Below are positions 35,522 to 43,115 of a DNA stretch of 64,000 bases, piece after piece. The notes under the pieces were generated by a model. That model had not been told where the DNA came from, did not search any database, and saw nothing but the letters and a program-made list of their open reading frames with translations. Source of the stretch: Haloferax sp. Atlit-12N. GTDB lineage: Archaea; Halobacteriota; Halobacteria; Halobacteriales; Haloferacaceae. Within the stretch, counting starts at the first letter, position 1. Each line of letters opens with the position of its first letter. The translations under genes and the position numbers were made by a program. Location of the stretch: contig NZ_PSYW01000004.1 in assembly GCF_003383095.1 (NCBI RefSeq), positions 1 through 64,000 of the forward strand. Direction: 5' to 3'.

Positions 35522-36127
35522 ATGGAGTGGGACGAGCGCTACCGGACCGGAACGTACCCGACCGACCCCGAGCCGTCGCCGGTGCTTCGGGCGTACCTCG
35601 ACGAACTTCCCGACGGTCGCGCCCTCGACGTGGCCGCCGGAAACGGGCGCAACACGCTCTTTCTCGCTGAAAACGGCTATCGGGTCGACGCGCTCGACCA
35701 GTCGGGTGAGGGACTCAGTATTATCGACGAACGCGCCGCCGACCGCGGGTTCGCCGACCGCGTGGAGACGATGCAGGCCGACGCGACGGCCCACGACTTT
35801 CCCGAGTCGACGTACGACCTCGTCACCATCAGCTACTTCCGGACGCTGGACCGCCTCGCTGACATCAAGGCGGCGCTGAAACCCGGCGGCGTGCTGTTCT
35901 ACCAGCACCACCTGCGAGCCGACCCGCCGGCGACGGTCGGGCCGAGCACCGACAGATACCGCTTCGACTCCAACGAACTGCTCCGGGCCTGCCTCGACCT
36001 CACCGTGGTCTACTACGACGAATCGACCGAACTGCGCGACGAGCGGCGGTCCGCGACAGCGACGATTATCGCGCGGAACACGAGGGGTGGCGCGCAGTCG
36101 TACCCGGAGAGAGGAATAGAGAAATAA
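35522..36127 (+). CDS. Class I SAM-dependent methyltransferase (TehB/thiopurine-like)
   Basis: This 201-aa protein begins MEWDERYRTGTYPTDPEPSP, the start typical of small haloarchaeal methyltransferases. Motif I is RALDVAAGNGRNTLFLAENG (about 34-53), the acidic residue of motif II is in VDALDQSGEGL, and motif IV is YDLVTISYF near 100. The substrate is unknown. The stop codon TAA (36125-36127) lies inside the left copy of the 8-bp direct repeat of the mobile unit, so the insertion happened exactly at the gene's end and left the protein intact. Confidence 0.88.
   Translation: MEWDERYRTGTYPTDPEPSPVLRAYLDELPDGRALDVAAGNGRNTLFLAENGYRVDALDQSGEGLSIIDERAADRGFADRVETMQADATAHDFPESTYDLVTISYFRTLDRLADIKAALKPGGVLFYQHHLRADPPATVGPSTDRYRFDSNELLRACLDLTVVYYDESTELRDERRSATATIIARNTRGGAQSYPERGIEK
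36120..36127. repeat. Left target-site duplication AGAAATAA
   Basis: These 8 bases abut the left inverted repeat at 36128 and are repeated exactly at 38949-38956, next to the outer right inverted repeat. IS6-family transposition makes 8-bp duplications. Confidence 0.75.
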
Positions 36128-36252
36128 GGCTCTGTTGAAACCCTCTTCACGTCTGGCAATTTGCTGAGAGGCTAATTTCTAACCGGACCGACGAAATCAG
36201 GTGAAAAGAGTAGCTCCCCTCAATGTCAACGCTGAAGGATTTCAACAGAGCC
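36128..36252. mobile_element. 125-bp MITE-like element, left end of the unit
   Basis: It is bounded by GGCTCTGTTGAAACCC (36128-36143) and the inverted GGATTTCAACAGAGCC (36237-36252), 15 of 16 bases complementary. It has no coding capacity. Its right end shares 18 bases with the right end of the second element, so both lie in the same orientation. Confidence 0.75.
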
Positions 36253-36988
36253 AGTATTAGCGTATATCGGCTCGGATATGCACGGCAAGTGCGTACATCT
36301 ACTGAGCGGCTGATTCGTGCTGGACTATACCGGAGATAAGCCACGCATCAGAATCATCCTCCGAGGTTGTGGCTGTCCCAAATTCGGAGGATGGGTTTTG
36401 TTGCGTGTCTTATTTTCACACTGTTTAAATTTGAATAGGCTCTTGTCTTGCGGTTTTTCGAATCTATAGTGGTGAGAAAGCTAGGAAAGGTTTTCTGAGT
36501 GACATAAAATCAGAATCGACAGGCTGCTCCTATTTCATCAGTATAATGCTTGAACAGAAGACATGCACACTTCCATCCTCCGAAACCGTGGTTGCGAATG
36601 CCGGTCAAAACGTTCACGAGATACAGGTACCACAGCGCTTGAGACGCGGACCAACCCGACTTCACCAGGGAGGAATTCGCTATTGAGCCGTAATCAACGG
36701 GCGAGAACAAAGAAATGGTTGAACAACTACTGTTCGCCTATTGCCACACCACGGACACTTTTAGTCCCCCACTTTTCGAGAACAGCTCGCTTACTCACTC
36801 TGAGTCGATTATCGTAATCCTCGATATCGTTGAGTGGGATACCCAACCTCCAGTTCTAGCGAATCGGACTTCCTTGACGCCAATTTCATAGGTAAATCCG
36901 CATCCTGAAGAACTCTCACCACACTCTACTTAAGTTAATCTCCAATTCACGTATAAACTTTTTATAATAGTGAGCCGTATTATGGCAT
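36253..36988. other. AT-rich non-coding stretch inside the mobile unit
   Basis: This stretch of about 735 bases has only short, unconvincing reading frames on both strands with no domain signal. It may hold decayed sequence. The last 40 bases contain the promoter of the nucleotidyltransferase gene. Confidence 0.5.
36961..36970 (+). promoter_or_regulatory. TATA box of the MNT gene
   Basis: TTTATAATAG is centred about 25 nt upstream of the ATG at 36989, consistent with a leaderless transcript. Confidence 0.6.
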
Positions 36989-37684
36989 ATGAGCCATCAG
37001 ACGGAATTAGATGACACACACGGTATCTCGATATCTCTCTCAATACCGGCTCAGAACCCAGAATTGTTCAAAAGTAAGGCGACGAACGACATCTTGCTCT
37101 TTTTAACCAACCACCGATTCAATCAGTTCTCGCTCCGCAAAGTCGCTGAGCAGATCGACCACTCCCAGCAGACGGTTCGGAGGGCCGTCAACACCCTCGT
37201 CGACAATGGGCTGGTAGTCGAGTCACCAAAGAGCAATCAACGGCTCGTCCAAATCAACCGGACGCGGCTCTCCGTTCCAGACGATCCGCTCCTCCGAATC
37301 CCTCAACCGGAGTACCAAGGACCTGCAAAAGCCGCCGTCGACGAACTTACCAACCGTCTCGACGGCGTTGTAGGCGTCATCCTCTACGGGAGTGTTGCCC
37401 GTGGAGATGCGGACCGACGTAGCGACCTTGACCTCTGGGTACTCACCCAGGGGAATCGTGCCGCAAATCAGCGAGAGGCGAACGCTGTCGCCCGAGACTT
37501 AGAAGACGCTGAGTTCAACGGAGACAGATTCGCCTACGATATCGACGTCGAAGCAGTCCAAGCTATCCCCACTTACACGGACGACATTCGGGAGATTGTC
37601 ATCTCTGGCATTCCAATCTACACGACCAGCAAGTTTGAGACCGTCGAGAATCTCCTCCTTGAGGAAGGTGGAAACGGTGAGTAA
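36989..37684 (+). CDS. MNT-type nucleotidyltransferase with N-terminal winged helix (antitoxin candidate)
   Basis: This 231-aa protein has a winged-helix domain (about 31-95, with FSLRKVAEQIDHSQQTVRRA) followed by a minimal nucleotidyltransferase domain. The catalytic pattern GS-x10-DxD is complete: Gly134-Ser135 in LYGSVARGDADRRSDLDLWV and Asp146/Asp148. In studied MNT-HepT pairs, the nucleotidyltransferase neutralises the HEPN toxin by AMPylating a Tyr. Here the extra DNA-binding domain suggests it also controls its own operon. The gene lies inside the mobile unit, and its end overlaps a possible GTG start of the HEPN gene by 8 nt. Confidence 0.85.
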   Translation: MSHQTELDDTHGISISLSIPAQNPELFKSKATNDILLFLTNHRFNQFSLRKVAEQIDHSQQTVRRAVNTLVDNGLVVESPKSNQRLVQINRTRLSVPDDPLLRIPQPEYQGPAKAAVDELTNRLDGVVGVILYGSVARGDADRRSDLDLWVLTQGNRAANQREANAVARDLEDAEFNGDRFAYDIDVEAVQAIPTYTDDIREIVISGIPIYTTSKFETVENLLLEEGGNGE

Positions 37685-37714
37685 TGGGTCTGACCCGGCT
37701 GACGTCCGTATGCG

Positions 37715-38191
37715 TTGGATCGCGCTCAAGACGCCTTCGAGATGGTCGGTCGTGGCCGAACAGAGTTCGAGGTCGGGATTAGCGACGGTGACGATTGGAA
37801 GACGCAGCTGACGAAAGCATGCCGTCTCATCGAAGTTACTGAAACGCTCCAAGCAGAGGGGAGGTACTACACGGCAGTTATCGAGGTCAGTTTTGGAGCT
37901 GTTGAACGGTCTATCGAGGCGTACGCGCTCGCGATGACGAACGATTCGCTGCAGGACTTCCAAGACCATCAGTTCGCGTACGAGCGCGCCCACAAGATCG
38001 GTCTGTTCACCAGAGAGACTGCGATGGATATGAAGGACCTGTACCGCGAAAACCGCACAGAAAGCTACTACGGGGGTGGACGTCCCACGAGAGAGCAAGC
38101 CGACGCAATGGCTGACCTCGCAACTGCTGTTCACAAGTTTTCCGTGAGCCAAATCCGGCAAGGTGGCGTCTGTCTCTGTGAATCACAGTAG
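37715..38191 (+). CDS. hepT: HEPN-domain protein (HepT-like toxin candidate), possibly frameshifted at the 5' end
   Basis: This 158-aa all-helical protein follows the MNT gene. The HEPN core includes ACRLIEVTETLQAEGRYYTA and SFGAVERSIEAYALAM, then the motif region LYRENRTESYYGG (Arg111, Glu116, Tyr118, Tyr119). HepT toxins carry R-x4-H-x-Y; here the spacing fits R-x4-E-x-Y, so the nuclease His is replaced by Glu while the Tyr that is AMPylated is kept. The only start in this frame is TTG 37715. A GTG at 37677 opens a different frame encoding a good N-terminus (VSNGSDPADVRMRW) that would join this frame with a one-base shift near 37715-37725, so a frameshift or sequencing error is likely. Confidence 0.75.
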   Translation: MDRAQDAFEMVGRGRTEFEVGISDGDDWKTQLTKACRLIEVTETLQAEGRYYTAVIEVSFGAVERSIEAYALAMTNDSLQDFQDHQFAYERAHKIGLFTRETAMDMKDLYRENRTESYYGGGRPTREQADAMADLATAVHKFSVSQIRQGGVCLCESQ

Positions 38192-38234
38192 CTCCAGCAC
38201 GCACATTCTGTCAGGCCCAGGATGGGGAGAGTGT

Positions 38235-38948
38235 GGCTCTGTTGAAATCCGTAGACTTTGCAGAATCCACGTGACACAGACAGAGGGTGTATGTATCACA
38301 GTGACCACTTTAGTTCGACACACATTCTCTGAACCTATCGAGCAGTAGGTCTGCGAATCACCCAATACGTGGGTTATCGCGATTTGAAACAATGGGAGTA
38401 AGACGCCGATTCAGTGCTGCAACAACTCCAATAAGAATGAAGAGGCAACCGCTGGCAATCAAGAGATACAGCCCCGGCTCGACTACATACCGCTCTACTG
38501 CTAAATAGCTCTGGAACACACTACCGAACACAACGAGTATCAGTCCGCCAGCACCGATGAGAACGACATCCGTCCGCCAGTTCCGGTAGTGTCCCAACAC
38601 GACAGCCACAACGACGGCCATAACGAGAACGATAACAAGGAAGTCGATGTCTGAAAAACCGGCGTCCAAACCCGCTATGTATTCATCCGTGATGCCGACT
38701 GTTTGTTTCCGAACCCATGGAAGCCACGCACCGACGACCGCCAATACTGCAGCCACAATCGTCGCAGTAATATATGCAAATTTCTGCTTGGAGGACATAT
38801 GTCAGACGAAACGCTGTTCGATTAAATGCTTTCCCTGTACTGAGCGATTCACTTTGGTCACATAGAGTGCCGAAGCGATGACCGACTTGCGCTCTGTATT
38901 CAGCACGGCCTCAACAAACTATCAGTGATTAAGGATTTCAACAGAGCC
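38235..38948. mobile_element. 714-bp element with perfect 16-bp inverted repeats, right end of the unit
   Basis: It is bounded by GGCTCTGTTGAAATCC (38235-38250) and its exact reverse complement (38933-38948). Instead of a transposase it contains one membrane-protein gene on the minus strand. There is no duplication at its inner end, which supports movement as part of the larger unit rather than alone. Confidence 0.72.
38358..38798 (-). CDS. Small four-helix membrane protein inside the inverted-repeat element
   Basis: A 146-aa protein with about four hydrophobic segments: residues 8-28 (AYITATIVAAVLAVVGAWLP), 50-70, 78-97 and 110-132. No domain is recognised. It is more AT-rich than chromosomal genes, in line with horizontal transfer. 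Being inside a transposase-free element flanked by perfect inverted repeats makes it a passenger gene. It could be an accessory of the MNT/HEPN module, but nothing in the sequence proves that. Confidence 0.6.
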   Translation of the reverse strand: MSSKQKFAYITATIVAAVLAVVGAWLPWVRKQTVGITDEYIAGLDAGFSDIDFLVIVLVMAVVVAVVLGHYRNWRTDVVLIGAGGLILVVFGSVFQSYLAVERYVVEPGLYLLIASGCLFILIGVVAALNRRLTPIVSNRDNPRIG

Positions 38949-38956
38949 AGAAATAA
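38949..38956. repeat. Right target-site duplication AGAAATAA
   Basis: It is an exact copy of 36120-36127, directly next to the outer right inverted repeat of the composite unit. Confidence 0.75.
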
Positions 38957-39374
38957 TAAAACCGACACACCAAATCGGGAGTGGCATAGGATTCCTGATG
39001 AGCGTTATAACGACCGAAGTAAAATAAATCATAGAGAGTTTTTGAAATACTCGTCTTTTTATTCCGAGTTGAATTGCGCTCACACCCGATATTAGGATTT
39101 TTTCAGGGTGCCGGCGGCGGAGTTAAAACATAATATAGATTTGAAAGGTAGTTTATCTAAATCTTCGTTGCGAGACTGCCCGGCGGCGCGCTGTCTTCTT
39201 TTGAGAAAGTGTTCGAATGATATTATTTTTTCAACGCTCCCCCGGACCAGTCGGTCGGCGAGAGCAGATAGGGTCCGAACGATGTCCCGGACACGAAGTC
39301 GGACTACCGGCCCGCCCGGATTCGGTTCTCTAATCTGAGAAACACATATGTTCTTTCGGGTTCGAACCGATGGT
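38957..39374. other. AT-rich intergenic region right of the mobile unit
   Basis: About 420 bases with several A/T-rich tracts and no convincing gene. A minus-strand reading frame crosses the next gene's start and has no domain signal. It probably holds the promoter for the gene at 39375. Confidence 0.45.
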
Positions 39375-39932
39375 ATGTCAACGGACTGGTTCGCTGAATC
39401 GGGTTCGACGGGAGAGGTGACCGTCGACGAGGTTTTGTGGGTCAACAAGAACGACACCGGGACGCCGGACATCCTCGGCTACCTCACCGACGAGAGCGCG
39501 CCCGAAGGCGTCGCGTTCGTCGTCCCCGATGGCGTGGGTCACCCGTACCTCGGCGAGGGCGCGCGGTTCGAGTTCGCTGGTGCGAAGGACCACCACTACC
39601 GCGCGAAAGACCAAGTACAACTGCTGATAACGGACGCGACGCAGTTCACTCAGCTCGCGTCGTCAGGTGAAGGCGTCCACGGGTCAGGACACATCGGCGA
39701 GCGAACACGGAGTCGGTCACCAGACGACCGCGAGAAACTCGGAAGTCTTCGAAATATCGCAGAGAGCGCCATCGGCGACGAGACGTTCGTCGAGACGCAA
39801 TCGGGCGACGACTCGCTCGTCGGGGCGGCGAAGCGTCGGGCTCGAAAACAGCAGCGCGACCCCGCCATCGACCCGCGAACGCGCGCCCTCGCCGAGGACG
39901 GAGGAGAGGGTTCGAACCGAGACGACGACTGA
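39375..39932 (+). CDS. Hypothetical haloarchaeal protein
   Basis: A 185-aa protein from the ATG at 39375 (MSTDWFAESGSTGEVTV). The first 95 residues read as a beta-rich, OB-like domain (EVLWVNKNDTGTPDILGYLT, later VQLLITDATQF). The C-terminal half is a polar, charged tail with many Arg, Asp and Ser. A nucleic-acid-related role is only a guess from the basic/acidic tail. ATG 39348 gives a nine-residue extension and is less likely. Confidence 0.6.
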   Translation: MSTDWFAESGSTGEVTVDEVLWVNKNDTGTPDILGYLTDESAPEGVAFVVPDGVGHPYLGEGARFEFAGAKDHHYRAKDQVQLLITDATQFTQLASSGEGVHGSGHIGERTRSRSPDDREKLGSLRNIAESAIGDETFVETQSGDDSLVGAAKRRARKQQRDPAIDPRTRALAEDGGEGSNRDDD

Positions 39933-40072
39933 CCGGCGACCCAAACAGGATTGGCCGGTGACTGATTGGGCTGCGCGTCGAACCGCCTCTGTGGCGGTAC
40001 GCCAACGCCGCCGCGCCATCATTCAGTCGCCCGTCCGTTCGATTTTTATCGCTCGGCGACAGTCATACACGA

Positions 40073-40945
40073 ATGACCGTGTTGGATTGGCTCGACGAGC
40101 CGCGCATCATCGACACGCACGCCCACCAGCCGACCGCGGAGTTCCTCGAAGACGCCGGCGGGGAGATGATGCAAGACGCGGCGAACAGGTTCGGCGCGGA
40201 GATGGAGACGTGGAGCTACGAGGAGATGATAGCCGAGTACCGCGAGCACAACATCGGGCGGGCGGTGCTTCTCGGGTGGGACGCCGAGACGAACACCGGG
40301 AATCCCCCAGTACCGAACGACTACGTGGCCGAGGTCAGAGACGCGCACGCTGACTTCTTCGTCGGGTTCGGGAGTGTGGACCCGCTGAAAGACGACTGCG
40401 TCGAGGAGGCGGTCCGATGCGTTGAGGACCTCGGTCTCTCGGGGTTCAAGTTCCAGCAAATCGCGCAGGGGTTCGACCCGAGTGACGACGAACACAGAGC
40501 ATTATTCGACACCATCGAGGACCTCGGCGTGCCTGTCGTCTTCCACGGTGGGAACTCCACGCTCGGCGCGTGCTCGCCCGGTGGCAGAGGCCTGAAAATC
40601 AAGTACGGCAACCCGATGCTCATCGACGACGTGGCCGCGGAACATCCGGACCTCCAGATTCTCATCGCCCATCCGGCGTACCCGTGGGAGAAAGAGCAAC
40701 TCGCCATCTGCCAGCAGAAGGGCAACGTCTACATGGACCTCTCGGGGTGGCTCCCGAAGTACATCGACGAGCAGGTGCTCCACTACGCCAAGACCGTCCT
40801 GCAGGACAAGGTGATGTTCGGCACCGACTACCCGATGATTCGGCCGGGACGCTGGTTCGAGTCCTTCGAGGAGCACTTCGACGCCTCCGAGGAGGTAAAG
40901 CGAAAGCTCCTCTGGGAGAACGCGGAGCGATTCCTCAATTTATAG
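40073..40945 (+). CDS. Amidohydrolase-2 family metal-dependent hydrolase/decarboxylase
   Basis: This 290-aa TIM-barrel enzyme has the metal-binding His pair in IDTHAHQP (residues 14-21), FHGGNS near 163, ILIAHPAYPWEKEQLA near 198 and the late Asp in VMFGTDYPMIRPG near 248. These match the amidohydrolase-2 group that includes ACMSD and resorcylate decarboxylases. Its place just before a phenylacetate-degradation island hints at aromatic-acid metabolism, but two unrelated genes intervene. Substrate unknown. Confidence 0.85.
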   Translation: MTVLDWLDEPRIIDTHAHQPTAEFLEDAGGEMMQDAANRFGAEMETWSYEEMIAEYREHNIGRAVLLGWDAETNTGNPPVPNDYVAEVRDAHADFFVGFGSVDPLKDDCVEEAVRCVEDLGLSGFKFQQIAQGFDPSDDEHRALFDTIEDLGVPVVFHGGNSTLGACSPGGRGLKIKYGNPMLIDDVAAEHPDLQILIAHPAYPWEKEQLAICQQKGNVYMDLSGWLPKYIDEQVLHYAKTVLQDKVMFGTDYPMIRPGRWFESFEEHFDASEEVKRKLLWENAERFLNL

Positions 40946-41052
40946 ATATATCTGACGGTCTAGTTCAGTAACATTCAATATGTGTTCTGAATGCGTTCTC
41001 GTATGGGGATTGGGATAGTTAACATTCAGATGCGGTATAGTTGGGGAGTGCG

Positions 41053-41538
41053 ATGAAGTACGAGAATAGACAGCTTACTGCGAAGCAACAGGCAATTCTC
41101 TATAAAAAGAGAGACAACCCGGACTGGTCTAACACGCGTATAGCAACTGCCGTTGGTTGCTCTGATTCACACGTATCAGAGACGTTGCGTAATTACGACC
41201 CAGACAAGCTCAACGACGATGGAACAATTGCGGTACCTGTTGAATCAGAAAAAGAGTCTGCAGGAGGCAGATTGAAATGGGTGATCGCGAGTTTATGTGT
41301 CCAGTTTTGGGGCATATTGTACGCGTTTGGCGGTCCAAATAGCGGCGCAATAAGTGGGGACCAAGCACTACTCGTGTTTCTCTTCGCATGGATAGCCACA
41401 CCTGTCTTAATATTCGCTGATGCCCAGTTACAACATGCTGAGCAGGTGTCCACCCGGCCAAACAGAGTAGTGTGGCCGATAGCGTCATTTTTCATACCCA
41501 TTGTTGCATCACTGTACTACGTTGTGAAGCGCGTCTAA
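41053..41538 (+). CDS. Helix-turn-helix plus transmembrane protein, accessory
   Basis: This 161-aa protein starts at ATG 41053. The N-terminal 45 residues look like a helix-turn-helix (LTAKQQAILYKKRD, then NTRIATAVGCSDSHVSETL). Three hydrophobic helices follow (about 76-95, 105-125 and 139-157). This could be a membrane-tethered one-component regulator. The gene is visibly more AT-rich than its neighbours and uses rarer codons for this genome, suggesting recent acquisition. Confidence 0.65.
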   Translation: MKYENRQLTAKQQAILYKKRDNPDWSNTRIATAVGCSDSHVSETLRNYDPDKLNDDGTIAVPVESEKESAGGRLKWVIASLCVQFWGILYAFGGPNSGAISGDQALLVFLFAWIATPVLIFADAQLQHAEQVSTRPNRVVWPIASFFIPIVASLYYVVKRV

Positions 41539-41539
41539 G

Positions 41540-42304
41540 CTATTCGAACTCCGGCCGCCGTTTCTCCAAGAACGCGGAAACGCCCTCCTCGTGGGCGTCA
41601 GTGTCGTAGGCGAGCGTCTGGGCGTGCGCCTCGTGTTCGAGGCCATCCGCCCACGAACGGCCGAGGTTCGCGTGTATCGCCTCTTTCGCCAGCGCGAGCG
41701 TCTCCGTCGGCTGTGCGGCGAGCGTCTCCACCGTCTCGTCCACGGTGGCGTCGAGATTTTCGGGGCCGACCGCCTCGTTCACGAGGTCGAGTTCCGCGGC
41801 GCGCTCGGCCGAGATGAGTTTCCCGGTGAAGGCGAGTTCCTTCGCGGCGCGGAGGCCGACCAACCGGGGGAGCGTCACCGTCGCGCCCGCGTCGGGGACG
41901 AGACCGACGTTGACGAACGACGCGCCGAATCGAGCGTCGCGGGCGGCGTAGGCGAAGTCGCAGGCGGCGACGACGGAGGTCCCTGCGCCCACGGCGTCGC
42001 CGTTGACGCGGGCGACGACCGGCACCGGAGCGGTGAGAATCGCCTCGGCGACGCGGCCGAGGGTGCCGCGAACGCGCTCGTAGGCCTCGCGGGCGGTCTC
42101 GTTGCGCTCTGCCATCGCCTGAATGTCGCCGCCGGCGCTGAATGCGTCGCCGTCGCCGGTTATCACCGCGGCGTCGAACGCCTCGGGCGTGAGTGCTTCG
42201 AGCGCCGCCGAGAGCTCTCGGGCCACGTCGGCGGTGAACGCGTTTTTCGCCTCGGGTCTGTCGAACGTCACGGTCCGGACGCCGTCGGCGTCGTCGACTC
42301 GCAT
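41540..42304 (-). CDS. paaG: Epoxyphenylacetyl-CoA isomerase-like crotonase (PaaG candidate)
   Basis: This 254-aa crotonase-fold protein has AFSAGGDIQAM near 57 and GDAVGAGTSVVAACDFA near 96, forming the oxyanion hole. The usual hydratase Glu pair is missing: the first position is replaced (GAGTSVV), and the second region reads VGLVPDAGATVTLPRLVGL. The LVPDAG form with Asp is characteristic of PaaG, which isomerises ring-1,2-epoxyphenylacetyl-CoA to the oxepin. The gene lies at the edge of the paa cluster, in support. It is followed by an HTH_10 regulator on the same strand side. Confidence 0.78.
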   Translation of the reverse strand: MRVDDADGVRTVTFDRPEAKNAFTADVARELSAALEALTPEAFDAAVITGDGDAFSAGGDIQAMAERNETAREAYERVRGTLGRVAEAILTAPVPVVARVNGDAVGAGTSVVAACDFAYAARDARFGASFVNVGLVPDAGATVTLPRLVGLRAAKELAFTGKLISAERAAELDLVNEAVGPENLDATVDETVETLAAQPTETLALAKEAIHANLGRSWADGLEHEAHAQTLAYDTDAHEEGVSAFLEKRRPEFE

Positions 42305-42385
42305 ACCCGCGCTACGGGGACGTGGGGTAAATAGCCTCGCCGGCGGACCGCCGGGCGAGCCGAGCGAGTCGGCCGCGGTCCCAGC

Positions 42386-43024
42386 TCATGCGAGCAGCGC
42401 CCCGAACACCGACTGTTGCGCCCGGCGGAGCCGTTCGAGGAACGCCGACTTGCTGATTTCGAGTTCGTCCGCCACGTCCTGAGCCGTGATACTCCGGGGG
42501 AGGTCGAAGTACCCCATCTCGACGGCCGTCCGGAGGGCGGCCTCCTGCGCGGGCGTGAGGTCCCACGCTCGACCAATGGGAGATTCCTCGTCCGCCCGAA
42601 GCGGGTAGACGCGCTGGAGCTGGATACCGACGGTGTCGCCGGCCGTCTCCATCACGCCGCGGAGCACGTCGTAGCCGACGACCGCCCCGCGCATCGTCGC
42701 GCCGCCGTCGTCGTACCGCATCGACTCGACGAGGAAGCCGGCGTCGACGAGTTCGTGAACGACGCAGGGATGTTTCGAGAGACAGCGGAAGGTGTACGTG
42801 TCGTCGCCGCTGGTGACGTGGAGGTAGCGGATAGCGTCGTCGTCGTCGAGGGCCTCGGGAAGTCGGTCGTCCGCGGGGGCGGAAAAGTGAAGCAAGACGT
42901 TGCCATCAGCGCGGAGTTGCGGCGCGTTCGCGTCGACCGCGACGGGGACCGCGTCGGTCGCCCGCGCCAACGGGCAGTCGTCGCCGTCGATGCGAAACTC
43001 GGCCACCAGGCACTCCGCTATCAT
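42386..43024 (-). CDS. HTH_10 (Bat-like) regulator divergent from paaA
   Basis: This 212-aa protein has an N-terminal sensor-like region of about 150 residues and a C-terminal Bat-type helix-turn-helix: LTPAQEAALRTAVEMGYFDLP, then AQDVADELEISKSAFLERLRRAQQSV. I chose ATG 43024 (MIAECLVAEF) because the TATA box at 43048-43056 lies 24-32 nt upstream on the minus strand; an in-frame ATG at 43045 sits too close to that box. Divergent placement makes it the obvious candidate regulator of the paa operon. Confidence 0.87.
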   Translation of the reverse strand: MIAECLVAEFRIDGDDCPLARATDAVPVAVDANAPQLRADGNVLLHFSAPADDRLPEALDDDDAIRYLHVTSGDDTYTFRCLSKHPCVVHELVDAGFLVESMRYDDGGATMRGAVVGYDVLRGVMETAGDTVGIQLQRVYPLRADEESPIGRAWDLTPAQEAALRTAVEMGYFDLPRSITAQDVADELEISKSAFLERLRRAQQSVFGALLA

Positions 43025-43047
43025 CGGCGTGTGTGTACGCGACATGG

Positions 43048-43056
43048 ATATAAAAA
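43048..43056 (-). promoter_or_regulatory. TATA box of the HTH_10 regulator
   Basis: Read on the minus strand it is TTTTTATAT, 24-32 nt before ATG 43024. This decides the start codon for that gene. Confidence 0.6.
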
Positions 43057-43085
43057 GGCAGGCCATGGACGGGTCAATTCGTAAG

Positions 43086-43095
43086 TAGTTATAGA
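43086..43095 (+). promoter_or_regulatory. TATA box of the paa operon
   Basis: AGTTATAGAT lies about 25 nt upstream of the paaA ATG at 43116. It is about 30 bases from the regulator's own TATA box, so the two promoters share a short divergent region. Confidence 0.6.
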
Positions 43096-43115
43096 TGATA
43101 GTTCCTGATAGAAAA

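Larger units (their letters stand above)
36128..38948. mobile_element. Composite mobile unit with IS6-like ends and 8-bp target duplication
   Basis: The 2821-bp interval starts with GGCTCTGTTGAAACCC (36128-36143) and ends with GGATTTCAACAGAGCC (38933-38948), and is flanked by AGAAATAA on both sides. Two short elements with the same terminal repeats form its ends (36128-36252 and 38235-38948). The interior is clearly more AT-rich than the flanking chromosome. It carries an MNT/HEPN pair and a membrane protein but no transposase, so it would need a transposase in trans. The family assignment (IS6-like) is inferred from the GG-CTGTTG-type termini and duplication length. Confidence 0.7.

Noticed and set aside
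36510-36817. Short frames on both strands inside the mobile unit
   Set aside because: 66 and 84 codons, overlapping each other, no domain, no promoter at suitable spacing. I treated the stretch as non-coding or decayed.
36253-38234. IS transposase inside the composite unit
   Set aside because: No DDE-type or other transposase motif could be read in any frame; the cargo genes are MNT and HEPN proteins.
39353-39373. GGGTTCGAACCGA resembling a tRNA T-arm
   Set aside because: No acceptor, D or anticodon stems fit around it; TTCGAA is simply frequent in this genome.
39092-39472. Minus-strand frame of 126 codons overlapping the start of the 39375 gene
   Set aside because: No domain and an implausible composition; the plus-strand gene has better coding character.
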